64,000 nt of DNA from CAZNVG01 sp964576475 (lineage in GTDB: Bacteria; Patescibacteriota; Saccharimonadia; Saccharimonadales; CAZNVG01): positions 1 to 64,000 of the forward strand of contig CAZNVG010000003.1 of NCBI GenBank assembly GCA_964576475.1, read 5' to 3'. The notes below the pieces were generated by a model that worked only from the letters and a program-made list of their open reading frames with translations, was not told the origin of the DNA and searched no databases. Positions 25,669-34,212 of this stretch are shown here, in pieces. How positions within the stretch are numbered: position 1 is the first letter of the stretch; the number at the start of each line of letters is the position of its first letter. A program made the translations under genes and the position numbers.

Positions 25669-27966
25669 ATGCTAGCGAATATTATAGCGTATCTTACACC
25701 TATTGCAGGAATACTTCTTATATCTGCGTTTGTTCTTGCTCGCAATAAGAGCCTTCTTTTTAGGCTATTCTCTGTAGTAACTATTCTTATAGCACTATGG
25801 CTTTTCTTTCAGTTTCTTACAGCAATATTTATTAACTCGCCGTACGCGCTTCTACTTCTAGAGATAGGTACTGTAGTCCCGAACTTTCTCGTTGTAGCTT
25901 TTGTTCAGTTTAGTTCAGAGTATTCTTATAAGAAGCTATCTAATAAGCGCCTTCTACTGTTACTGACTCCTGCGGTTATTATGACCCCACTATCTTTCAT
26001 GGGCTTGATTATTAGTAATGTCAAAGTGTCCGGCAATAGTTTTGAGACCACAGCTGGCTCATTCTATTTAATCCAGACCATATATCTTATTGGTTACTTC
26101 TTATATGCCCTTTCAATGATCGTTCATGAGTACAGAAAAGCTAAAGGAGTTAGAAAAACACAAACTGGATTGATTCTACTTTCTTTCCTTATCCCGATTA
26201 TCATAATTTTCATTACAGGTTATGTACTTGTTGAGAGTCCGGTCGCTCAATTATTTGGTCCCAGCGCATTTTTGATTTTAGTAGGAATAATTGCTTATGC
26301 GATTGTAAAACATAAGTTATTTGATATTCGTTTGGTAGTTGCGCGATCACTGGCGTACTTAGGCGCACTAATGACCCTTGGTTTCATCTATGGCTTCATA
26401 GCATTTAATGTCGTTGGTGTATTTGTGGGTGAGACGAGCGCAAATTCTACTGGAGTGAAATCGCTGTATGTAGCACTTGCTGTGGTGCTAGCATTCACTT
26501 TCCAGCCTTTGAAGAATTTCTTCGACAAGCTTACGAACAAACTATTCTATAGAGATGCATATGATCTCAAGTCTACGCTAGATGGTTTTAGCTCTGTTTT
26601 AGTAGCAAATGTTGACCTAAATGTAGTGCTGAAATCGGCTCAAGGATTGCTTGATGTAACAGTAAAACCACTGTATAGCCATTACTTCTTAGTAAACGAA
26701 GGCAAAACTCCTTACGAGTTTGACACACGCGGCAAAGACTTCGAGGTCTCAAAAGAGATTGCCAGTCTCGGTAAGAAAATTGATCGCGCAATTATTATTC
26801 AAGATGAGCTAGCCGACAACGACAGCCTAAAAGAAATTATGATTCAAAACGAAGTTTCTGTGATTCAGAAACTGGAAACACATACTGGCCTGGTGGGTTT
26901 TGCATATTTGGGCGCAAAGAAATCCGGGGGAATTTATAACTCACAGGATGTTGCACTGCTTACAATTATGGGTAACGAGCTTGCCTTGGCGGTGCAGAAC
27001 GCGCTGCGGTTTGAGGAGATTTCGCAATTTAACATCACTCTGCAGAAGAAGGTTGACGATGCCACCGCGGAACTTCAAAAGACCAATGACAAGTTGAAGG
27101 CACTTGACCAAGCAAAAGACGAGTTCATTAGTATGGCTTCACATCAATTACGTACCCCGCTTACGAGCGTTAAGGGGTACGTAAGTATGGTACTTGACGG
27201 AGATGTCGGCAAAATAAATAAGCAGCAAAAAGAGTTGCTCGACCAGGCATTTACGAGTTCGCAAAGAATGGTGTATCTGATATCAGATCTGTTGAACGTC
27301 AGCCGACTACGTACCGGTAAGTTTGTTATTGAAAATAAAGAAACGAACCTCGCTGAACTTGTTCAGGGTGAGATCCAACAACTTACGGAGGCTGCTGCGG
27401 CACGCGATCTGAAGCTTGTATACAAGAAACCGAAACGCTTCCCGGTTGTTATGATGGACGAAACCAAGATACAGCAGGTCGTTATGAACTTTGTCGACAA
27501 TGCCCTCTACTACACGCCTAAAGGAGGCACAATTACTGTAGAGATTAAAGAGACACCAAAATCGATAGAGTTTACATCTACGGACACGGGAATTGGTATT
27601 AGCAAAGATGCACAGAAGAATCTGTTTGGTAAATTCTTCCGTGCTGATAACGCCAAGAAAGCGCGTCCTGATGGAACCGGATTAGGCCTGTACATGGCTA
27701 AAAAAGTTATTGTCGCTCAAGGTGGATCACTCATATTTCATTCCGAAGAAGGAAAGGGAAGTACGTTTGGTTTTAGCTTAGCTAAGAATGAGAAAGATCG
27801 ACCGAAGGAAAAGATCACGGTTGATGACGACGATGATGTGCCTGAGCCAGTTCTCGCTAAAGCTGACGCAAAGATTGCTGACGCGGCCGGAACGACGGCA
27901 AGCCCGAACCCAACGATAGAAACCCCTATGTCATCCGCAGCAATCACAACGCCTAAATCAAGCTAA
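25669..27966 (+). CDS. 7TM sensor histidine kinase
   Basis: 765 residues. Seven hydrophobic helices fill residues 1-235, then a GAF-like region (about 290-445), a coiled coil (450-480), the dimerisation domain with FISMASHQLRTPLTSVKGY (phospho-His near 491), and the catalytic domain with VVMNFVDNALYYTP, DTGIGI and GTGLGLYMAKKV. The last 60 residues are an Asp, Ala, Pro and Thr-rich tail. It would sense a membrane or intracellular ligand and phosphorylate a receiver, perhaps the orphan at 18781. A terminator follows directly. Confidence 0.9.
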   Translation: MLANIIAYLTPIAGILLISAFVLARNKSLLFRLFSVVTILIALWLFFQFLTAIFINSPYALLLLEIGTVVPNFLVVAFVQFSSEYSYKKLSNKRLLLLLTPAVIMTPLSFMGLIISNVKVSGNSFETTAGSFYLIQTIYLIGYFLYALSMIVHEYRKAKGVRKTQTGLILLSFLIPIIIIFITGYVLVESPVAQLFGPSAFLILVGIIAYAIVKHKLFDIRLVVARSLAYLGALMTLGFIYGFIAFNVVGVFVGETSANSTGVKSLYVALAVVLAFTFQPLKNFFDKLTNKLFYRDAYDLKSTLDGFSSVLVANVDLNVVLKSAQGLLDVTVKPLYSHYFLVNEGKTPYEFDTRGKDFEVSKEIASLGKKIDRAIIIQDELADNDSLKEIMIQNEVSVIQKLETHTGLVGFAYLGAKKSGGIYNSQDVALLTIMGNELALAVQNALRFEEISQFNITLQKKVDDATAELQKTNDKLKALDQAKDEFISMASHQLRTPLTSVKGYVSMVLDGDVGKINKQQKELLDQAFTSSQRMVYLISDLLNVSRLRTGKFVIENKETNLAELVQGEIQQLTEAAAARDLKLVYKKPKRFPVVMMDETKIQQVVMNFVDNALYYTPKGGTITVEIKETPKSIEFTSTDTGIGISKDAQKNLFGKFFRADNAKKARPDGTGLGLYMAKKVIVAQGGSLIFHSEEGKGSTFGFSLAKNEKDRPKEKITVDDDDDVPEPVLAKADAKIADAAGTTASPNPTIETPMSSAAITTPKSS

Positions 27967-27969
27967 ATC

Positions 27970-28002
27970 AAAAACCCCGCTCCTAATTGGAACGGGGTTT
28001 TT
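27970..28002. terminator. Bidirectional intrinsic terminator
   Basis: AAAAACCCCGCTCC, TAATT, GGAACGGGGTTTTT: a GC stem with A and T tracts on both sides. It closes the kinase gene on plus and the PKD-like gene on minus. Confidence 0.85.
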
Positions 28003-28046
28003 GCTGGTCTAACTCGACCAATCGAGCGGCCAGTCAGGGCCCTTGG

Positions 28047-29126
28047 TTAGAGGCCTCGACGGCTGTCGAGCCATCGGCGTACTGCGTATGCAAGTGCGCT
28101 AAGGCTAAACGTGCCGAACAATGCACTCTCAGCACCAGTCTGTGGAATTGTAGTAACCGTAGTAACTGGTGGAGTCACAGGTGGCTTAGGTGGTACAGGT
28201 GTGTCATTCAGACGAATCTGCATTTCACATTGCTGACCAGTAGCCGTTTTGTTCTGTCCATCGACATCGAAGTTAACAGTAACTTTAACTGTCGAGTTCT
28301 TGGTGAACGTGTGCTCTTCACTTGTAGCTTCTTTAGCGTTGGTAGTAACTGTTTGAGTCTTGCCATCGCCGAAGTCAAATACATAGCTCTTGATCGTAGC
28401 GTTTGTAGCGCTAGCACGACCGACGAACTTGTACTTGTTGTCTTTTCGGTCACCAATGAGAATCTCTTTGATGCCGTCACAAGTGTAACTTACCTGAGGT
28501 TTAACAACTTTCTTAACTCGTACCACAATTGATACGTAGTTACGGAAGTGCCAACAACCAGGTACAACACCGTTGTCGCCCATTGAACCGATTGCAGCAC
28601 CACCAGGTGTTACAACGCTGTCGCTGAGTTTAACGACGCCACGGTCAAGCGTGAATAGATCAGCTGAACCGGGTACATATTCGATCTGAACTTCCTCACC
28701 GTTACAGGTGAGTTTTGTTCCATCTTTTACAGATGGAGCGTTGCTGGCAGAGACGACAGCCTCGAATTTGTCAGCAGATGTCTTAGGGACATTGATGCTA
28801 AGTTTTACGTCCTTAGCGACGCCAGTACCGTCATTGTTGGTACCGTTGAAAGTTTCAGGCGCACCGTTGTGGATGTATGCCTTGATTCGAGCTTCACCTT
28901 CACAGGCGTTAAACGTATCTGTGAATGTGCTTCCCTTTTGAGTTACTCCGCCGATGCGAAGAAAGTCACTCTCGTTTCCGTAATCGGGAACGTTCGTATA
29001 TGTGTTGAAGCGAGGAGCACCGTTGCCAGTGTACTCAGCTTCGCCCCAAGCGTGAGCTTGGAGAGTTGTGAAGCCAGCTACTGCGATAAATGCAGCAACG
29101 GCGACAGAAGTAAGAAGTTTACGCAT
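28047..29126 (-). CDS. Wall-anchored PKD-like surface protein
   Basis: 359 residues. A signal peptide (MRKLLTSVAVAAFIAVAGF, ending near LQAHA) is followed by an outer region; residues 230-300 resemble a PKD/Ig-like fold (KSYVFDFGDGKTQTVTT, HTFTKNSTVKVTVNF). The end has PPKPPVTPPVTT, then IPQTGAES, a hydrophobic stretch and RRWLDSRRGL: a sortase sorting signal of LPXTG type. So it is covalently attached to the cell wall, likely for adhesion. AGGAGG precedes the ATG with a -10 TACTAT further upstream. Confidence 0.8.
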   Translation of the reverse strand: MRKLLTSVAVAAFIAVAGFTTLQAHAWGEAEYTGNGAPRFNTYTNVPDYGNESDFLRIGGVTQKGSTFTDTFNACEGEARIKAYIHNGAPETFNGTNNDGTGVAKDVKLSINVPKTSADKFEAVVSASNAPSVKDGTKLTCNGEEVQIEYVPGSADLFTLDRGVVKLSDSVVTPGGAAIGSMGDNGVVPGCWHFRNYVSIVVRVKKVVKPQVSYTCDGIKEILIGDRKDNKYKFVGRASATNATIKSYVFDFGDGKTQTVTTNAKEATSEEHTFTKNSTVKVTVNFDVDGQNKTATGQQCEMQIRLNDTPVPPKPPVTPPVTTVTTIPQTGAESALFGTFSLSALAYAVRRWLDSRRGL

Positions 29127-29200
29127 AATTTCCTCCTATTTGAGAATTGCGAATTTGATAGTATCCCACATTAATTGGCTGTGATTGTTGTTCGATCGAG

Positions 29201-29402
29201 TTGGTTGTTAGTTGTTAATGAACCTCTTTGGGCACATACACGCTAATCAGATCATTACAGGTCATGGGTTGTTGCTAAGGGTGGAGTGTTTGAGAGGTTG
29301 TGAGAGCTGGAAGCTCATCAAAACATCAAATCACTCCACCCTTAGGCAGAATCGCGAAATTCTACAGCCGACCGTGAGGTCAACCAACAACTAATTGCAT
29401 AT
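29201..29402 (+). repeat. Left structured arm of the GC-rich island
   Basis: Within 29127-29436, which has no gene, a 14-bp perfect stem (CTAAGGGTGGAGTG at 29275-29288 with its complement at 29332-29345) encloses GAGCTGGAAGCTC. A 25-nt motif with core TCAGATCATTACAG (29243-29267), AATCGCGAAATT (29350-29361) and CTAATTGCAT (29391-29400) recur on the opposite strand at 31535-31629, outside-to-inside in the same order. Confidence 0.65.
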
Positions 29403-29436
29403 CGCGTCCAGTGTTACTCGATCGCTCGAAGTGCCC

Positions 29437-30864
29437 TCAGCAGAACTGGGGGTACAACGTGCAGAAGTCCGGCGTCGGCGGAGCCGTCGTCGGGGGAGGT
29501 GGTGTCGACTTGATCGTCGTCGTCGTGGCCGGAGGCCGCGTCGTCGGCGGAGCCGTCGTCGGAGGTGCCGTGGTGGGCGGTGTCGTCGTGGCCGGAGGCC
29601 GCGTCGTCGGCGGAGCCGTCGTCGAAGGAGGCCTCGTAGTGGGCGTCGTCGTGGCCGGAGGCCGCGTCGTCGTCGTGCGAGGTGCCGTCGTCGTCGGATG
29701 CGTGCAACTGCCACAGCCGGTGGTCGGAGGACCGGTCACCGGAGGACAGCCGCCCGTGCAGTTGTCGGAGGGGGTGTCACCACCACCACCGATACAGCCG
29801 CCCGTGCAGTCGCCATCACCGGGACCCGTCTTGCCCTTGTCGTCTCCCTTGTTGGAGCCGCCGCCGGCCTTGTCGGTCCCGTCCTTGCCGTCACCCTTGT
29901 GCTTGTCGCCCTTCTTGGCTCCCTTGTCCTTGTCGCCGGACTTGTCCTTCGGCTCGGACGTGGGGGGCTGGCTGTCCTCCTTCTTCTCGGCACTCGGGAT
30001 GAGCACCTTCTGTGTCGGAGGGATGCCGTCGATGGGCGCCGTCAGGATGTACCACCCGTGCGTCGCGTCGAAGATGACACGTCGTGCGGATTCCGTTCCC
30101 AGATCACCGTTCACCCAGTTGAACACCTCGACGGAGATTCCCTCTTCGGGGAGCTCCAGCGGTGCGATCGCGGGGATGAGTGAACCATCGGGAAGCTCGG
30201 TCATCACCAGCGCGTAGTCGAAGCCCTCGTTGGGCTTGATGACCTTGCGCTTGTAACTTCCGAGGTTCTTCAGGTTGTCGGTGATCCGTTCGAGGACCTT
30301 CGCGCGAAGCTCCGGGTTCGTGTCCAGGATCGGGGTCCATTCGATGCACTCGGGCGCCGAATCTCCCTGCTTGAACATGTCACCCAGCTTCGTGGTGGGG
30401 TCGAGACCCACACCGTGGAAGATGGTGTACTCCGTCTGGTGACAGGCCTGCCCCGGCTTGCTGCCGACCACGTGCTCCCAGAAGTCCTGGATGCCGTTGA
30501 TCGACGCCGGAGCAGCCGAGCTGAGGTTGGTGGGCTCGGCCTTGCCGTCCTCGTGGAAGTAGTCGGCGGTGTCGTCGACTCCATCCGGACAGGCCTTGGC
30601 CTCCTTCACCTTCGCGTGCTCGTTCGCGTTGCGCACCTCGAGCTCTGCAGCCGACTCCTCCTTGTTGTCATCCGCGCCCGCAGGGAGCACGAAGTAGGAG
30701 GTGATGGCCGCGATGAGCATCGCTGCTGCGAGAGCTGCCCACCCGATCTGTCGGGGGCGCAGGTTCTTCTTGGCGGCGGCGCTCTTGTCTAGGGCGCGGG
30801 GCGCAACCAGCTTGTGGATCCCGATGGCGAGCGCCACCAGGATGATCGGTGCGATGACTCGCAT
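29437..30864 (-). CDS. GC-rich exported protein with Thr/Pro repeat stalk
   Basis: 475 residues. Two hydrophobic helices near 4-20 and 42-64, an outer domain (65-300) with several Cys and IFHGVG, a Lys/Asp/Gly linker (about 305-350), a Cys-Gly patch (CTGGCIGGGG), then about ten Thr/Pro repeats of the TTTRPPATTTPTTRPP kind and a final FCTLYPQFC. Codon third positions are almost all G or C, quite unlike all neighbours. AAGGAG precedes the ATG. It looks like a surface stalk protein of foreign origin. No family recognised. Confidence 0.7.
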   Translation of the reverse strand: MRVIAPIILVALAIGIHKLVAPRALDKSAAAKKNLRPRQIGWAALAAAMLIAAITSYFVLPAGADDNKEESAAELEVRNANEHAKVKEAKACPDGVDDTADYFHEDGKAEPTNLSSAAPASINGIQDFWEHVVGSKPGQACHQTEYTIFHGVGLDPTTKLGDMFKQGDSAPECIEWTPILDTNPELRAKVLERITDNLKNLGSYKRKVIKPNEGFDYALVMTELPDGSLIPAIAPLELPEEGISVEVFNWVNGDLGTESARRVIFDATHGWYILTAPIDGIPPTQKVLIPSAEKKEDSQPPTSEPKDKSGDKDKGAKKGDKHKGDGKDGTDKAGGGSNKGDDKGKTGPGDGDCTGGCIGGGGDTPSDNCTGGCPPVTGPPTTGCGSCTHPTTTAPRTTTTRPPATTTPTTRPPSTTAPPTTRPPATTTPPTTAPPTTAPPTTRPPATTTTIKSTPPPPTTAPPTPDFCTLYPQFC

Positions 30865-30888
30865 GTCGTTTCTCCTTGTTGTTGGTGG

Positions 30889-31401
30889 CTACTGCCGGTG
30901 GGAAGGCTGGGGGAGCAGCGAGGGCCGCGGGATGCGGATGCTGCGGCGCTCACGCTTCGTCTTGACGACGCGCGTGGCCCCGATGGCGACGGTGTCGCCG
31001 GGTTCGACGTGACGCTCTTCGGTCGGCTTGGGGTCCTTGGCCGGCGCGGGGAGGTGGGCAGGGGTGGTCGTCGCCTGGAAGCGATTGACCACCTCGGCCA
31101 CGTTCTCTCCGAGCTGCAGCTTGCTGAGGCGATCACGGATGTGAGCCTGCGGCTGCAGCGTGCCGTTTCCGATGCGGAAGGTGCCGAGGATCTCGACGAC
31201 CATGGTGAGGTCACTGTCGTTCTGGATGATGGGCATCAGCGTCTGCAGGATCGCAGCCGCGTGGTGCATCTCGGCGTTGTCGGCGAAGGTGATCATCGGC
31301 TCCTCCTCGGGCAGCTTGCAGCCGCCGTTGATGAAGTTGATGACCGCCTGGGTGTCGGCATCGTCGAGTTCGCCCATCAGTCGGAACAGGTTTGTGGACA
31401 T
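30889..31401 (-). CDS. GC-rich hypothetical protein
   Basis: 170 residues from ATG 31401, preceded by GGAGAGGAG; the longer frame to 31491 ignores that site. The N-terminal 105 residues are helical and acidic (LMGELDDADTQAVINFI), the C-terminal part is Pro-rich then basic (VKTKRERRSIRIPRP). Not exported by sequence. Same GC-rich codon use as the next gene, which starts 24 nt downstream, so the two form an operon. Function unknown. Confidence 0.65.
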   Translation of the reverse strand: MSTNLFRLMGELDDADTQAVINFINGGCKLPEEEPMITFADNAEMHHAAAILQTLMPIIQNDSDLTMVVEILGTFRIGNGTLQPQAHIRDRLSKLQLGENVAEVVNRFQATTTPAHLPAPAKDPKPTEERHVEPGDTVAIGATRVVKTKRERRSIRIPRPSLLPQPSHRQ

Positions 31402-31534
31402 GTTGTTTCTCCTCTCCCTTGTCGGGATCGTGTCGTGCAGACCGAAGTCTGGCTGTTTGATCCCCAAGGTTAGGGACAGCGTGCTACTCACATATATATG
31501 CGTAGTACGCCATCCCTAATTGAAAGTTGAAACA

Positions 31535-31629
31535 ACAATGCAATTAGTAAATTCGCGATTACAGCTACAAGCGGCGAGCGAGGAAGTAAACTTCTACGAC
31601 TCAGCCACGAGCTGTAATGATCTGACTAG
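31535..31629 (-). repeat. Right structured arm of the GC-rich island
   Basis: Minus-strand relatives of the left-arm motifs: the 25-nt motif at 31629-31605 differs from the left copy at 3 positions, followed by AATCGCGAATTT and ACTAATTGCAT. ATTACAGCT and AGCTGTAAT inside the arm form a 9-bp stem. The arm lies in the long leader of the GC-rich operon. Confidence 0.6.
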
Positions 31630-31734
31630 TTGTTAATAGTGCTCCCCATGAACACAGGGTTTAAGTGTAATGAAATCAGGTGAAGCGATGTCGCTTTTCC
31701 CCTCGTCCAAAACCCCTGTTTCAGGAATAGCATT

Positions 31735-31763
31735 AGCTTATCATAAAAAAGCTTATGTGTCAA
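31735..31763 (-). promoter_or_regulatory. Consensus promoter of the GC-rich operon
   Basis: TTGACA (31763-31758), a 17-nt spacer, and TGA-TAAGCT (-10 at 31740-31735) on the minus strand. It implies a 5' leader of about 330 nt containing the right arm. Confidence 0.7.
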
Positions 31764-31883
31764 TGTATTTGACTAAAAAACAACCTTAAGCGTTATGTAT
31801 GTTATTTATTACCCTTAGTATCTGTTATAGGAGCACAAAAGTACATATGTTTTCACCGCAGTTTATGTGGATTTGTAGATAAT

Positions 31884-31903
31884 AAAAAAACGCCCGAATG
31901 GCG
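31884..31903 (-). terminator. Terminator of the large ncRNA
   Basis: CGCC, a 5-nt loop, GGCG, then seven T on the minus strand. The stem is short, but the T-tract is clean and lies 15 nt past the closing stem of the RNA. Confidence 0.55.
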
Positions 31904-32506
31904 ATTGCGTGATGGTGTGGCAAGTCAGATATGAGTGTGTGTTGGATTGAGGGGACGGCGACGAGCCACTGTTTGACTCGAAGCCATCCCCTCATCTGCT
32001 AGGCGCGTGTTGGGAGCCCTGGCGGGAAGGACGCACGCGCGCCATACAGAACAATAGACAAGAGGGGGAGCTTTCGCTCAGTTAGCCACCCGACTTACTA
32101 ACCTCCGGTTGTACGCCAATACAACGGGAACCCCTCTCATCTAAGGTCGCGGTAGCGCAACCTTCCGCGAATTACAGTGGAGAGACGATAAGACGCCTCC
32201 GCTTTCACACGATCAACAACTGATCGTCTCCCCACTATTCGTTCCAGCTCGTTTTAGATGCCACCCCAACAGGGCACCCGCACGTCGCCGGACCGACCAG
32301 CTTTAGGTCCTCCACAGACACCTTGTGTCTGTCACCCCCCCGGGAAGGACCTAAAGCGGGCAGCGATCGAGTTTCTCCCGAACATCGACCCCCGCGTATA
32401 TGTAGTTTTCGATCATTGACCGATCACCAGATAAATACCTAGCGCACTGTATAGGTGCTTGTCTGGCGATCCGTCTTACTTTGTGTGAATTCATATCTGA
32501 CTTGTC
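31884..32506 (-). ncRNA. Large highly structured non-coding RNA, about 620 nt
   Basis: Ends pair with each other over 14-16 bp: GACAAGTCAGATATGA at 32506-32491 with its partner at 31934-31919. Inside are at least eight hairpins, including an 11-bp stem CTTTAGGTCCT with a nested ACAGACAC stem, GATCGCCAGA, GGAGACGAT, GTTGTA, and GAGC-GAAA-GCTC with a GNRA loop. Four stems have G-U pairs on the minus strand where the plus strand has A-C mismatches, so minus is the transcribed strand. No ORF fits. Size and form recall OLE, ROOL or GOLLD; no RNase P, tmRNA or group II signature is seen. TATACA at 32514-32509 is a possible -10. Confidence 0.7.
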
Positions 32507-32642
32507 AATGTATACCCTACAGCAGTGCTATAGAGTGCTGAAGAGGAATATAGTACGTGCATACTCACAAGTCAAGCATAATGAGCTCCTCGAGGTGCTA
32601 ACAGATAGCGGACAGAAGGAAAATATGGTAGCATATTAGGTA

Positions 32643-32681
32643 ATGCATGTATCTGTAAAACTCCCAGCTAGAAACGTTTAG
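32643..32681 (+). CDS. Possible leader peptide before metG
   Basis: A 12-codon ORF, MHVSVKLPARNV, starts 8 nt after TG-G-TAGCAT (32626-32634). CCCAG and CTGGG around its end can form a hairpin, but there is no T-tract, so an attenuator is not demonstrated. The rest of 32507-32733 shows only this leader. Confidence 0.3.
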   Translation: MHVSVKLPARNV

Positions 32682-32733
32682 TTACTGGGGTAAAAGGCTT
32701 ATGCGGAAACTAAAATAGGCAAGGAATAATCAA

Positions 32734-34212
32734 GTGAGCACATTCTATGTAACAACATCGATACCCTACGTCAATGCGGAGCCGCATGTTGGGTTTGGCA
32801 TGGAGTTGTTGTATGCGGATGTTCTGGCTCGATATCACCGAATACTCGGAGATACTACGCTGTTTTCGACAGGTACCGATGAACACGGCGGCAAGATCAA
32901 GGAAAGCGCCATCGCTAAAGGGGTAGAGCCACTTGCCTATGTTGATGCCATATCAGAGAGTTTTAGGGGCCTAGGAAAGCTTCTGAATGTATCTGAGGAT
33001 CGATTTATCCGAACAACCAATCCCGCGCATGAGTCTGCAGCGCAAGAGATCTGGCGTCGACTTGAGACGTATATCTACAAAGGTACATACAAAGGGTTAT
33101 ATTGCACCGGTTGTGAAGAGTTTGTAACGGAGAAGCTTGCCAAGGAGCGTAACGGTGTATGCCCCAATCACAACAAGCCCTATGAACAACTAGAGGAAGA
33201 GAACTACTTTTTCAAGCTGTCAGCCTTTACTGCACCTGTTTTAAAGGCAATTGAAGAGCAATCGTTCCAGATAGTACCTGAGCGCAAAAAGAATGAAATT
33301 CTCGCTGTACTCAAAGAGGGTCTCGAGGATATTAGCGTATCCCGTCCCATTACGCAGCTAGACTGGGGTGTGCCAGTGCCAGGTGACCCAAACCAGGTCA
33401 TGTATGTCTGGTTTGAAGCGCTCATGAACTATCTGACAGTGCTAGGTTTTCCAGATAGCGAGGATTACAGCACATTCTGGCCTGCAAATGTCCAAATAGT
33501 AGGTAAAGACATCATCCGTTTTCACGCTGCTATCTGGCCGGCGATGCTCATCGGACTCGGCATTCCGCTCCCTAAGCTGTTGTACGTACATGGATTTGTT
33601 ACCAGTGAAGGACAGAAAATGAGCAAATCTATTGGAAATGTCATTTCTCCAACAGAGGTAGTTGAGAATTATGGTGTTGACGCATTTCGCTACTATTTCC
33701 TTCGTCACATTCCAAGCTATGACGACGGTGATTTCAGTTGGCGTCGATTCGAGACGGTATACAACACAGAGCTGGGGAATGAACTCGGTAATCTCGTACA
33801 GCGTGTCGCCGTTATGATCGGTAGATATCTGCAGGGCGTCATAGGAGAGACTCCAGGGCCAAATCACGACATAGCTGCCTATCATGACGCATTGCGGATT
33901 TGCCGCTTTGATAAGGCCCTAGAAGTCGTCTGGTTGCAGGTTAGAGGTCTCAATCAGTACCTTGAAGAGCAAAAGCCATGGGTAATTGCTAAAAACCCAG
34001 ATGAATTTGACCATCTTCGAGAAGTGTTAGCATACGCAGTTAGCAACCTGCTTGAGATAGCATCGCTGCTTGAGCCGTTTCTACCAGATACAGCCACTAA
34101 AATTAAAGAACTGTTCTCTCCAGGTTATATCAAGGATATACCTAAGGCGTTGTTCCCAAAGATCGAATTACACACTGGCGAGCAGTCCACAGTCAACGCT
34201 GATGCTCATTGA
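32734..34212 (+). CDS. metG: Methionyl-tRNA synthetase
   Basis: 492 residues from GTG 32734, with AAGGA 10 nt upstream. TSIPYVNAEPHVGFGMELLYADV contains the HIGH-equivalent, CTGCEEFVTEKL is the remnant of the zinc knuckle with one Cys pair, and KMSKSIGN is the KMSKS loop. The C-terminal anticodon domain is present, but the optional tRNA-binding tail is not. It charges initiator and elongator tRNA-Met. The tatD gene starts inside its last codons, as in many bacteria. Confidence 0.95.
   Translation: MSTFYVTTSIPYVNAEPHVGFGMELLYADVLARYHRILGDTTLFSTGTDEHGGKIKESAIAKGVEPLAYVDAISESFRGLGKLLNVSEDRFIRTTNPAHESAAQEIWRRLETYIYKGTYKGLYCTGCEEFVTEKLAKERNGVCPNHNKPYEQLEEENYFFKLSAFTAPVLKAIEEQSFQIVPERKKNEILAVLKEGLEDISVSRPITQLDWGVPVPGDPNQVMYVWFEALMNYLTVLGFPDSEDYSTFWPANVQIVGKDIIRFHAAIWPAMLIGLGIPLPKLLYVHGFVTSEGQKMSKSIGNVISPTEVVENYGVDAFRYYFLRHIPSYDDGDFSWRRFETVYNTELGNELGNLVQRVAVMIGRYLQGVIGETPGPNHDIAAYHDALRICRFDKALEVVWLQVRGLNQYLEEQKPWVIAKNPDEFDHLREVLAYAVSNLLEIASLLEPFLPDTATKIKELFSPGYIKDIPKALFPKIELHTGEQSTVNADAH

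Noticed and set aside
29480..29700. CRISPR-like or satellite repeat
   Set aside because: The periodic GTCGTCGGCGG-type sequence is the coding repeat of the Thr/Pro stalk, in frame and irregular at the DNA level.
29395..30217. Long plus-strand ORFs opposite the GC-rich gene (Arg- and Val/Gly-rich)
   Set aside because: They are mirror images of the Thr/Pro repeats; the minus strand has the Shine-Dalgarno, signal anchor and plausible domain order.
31884..32506. RNase P RNA, tmRNA or group II intron
   Set aside because: No conserved RNase P core, no tmRNA-like CCA end or tag ORF, and no domain V-like hairpin with a reverse transcriptase could be found; a covariance search is still needed.
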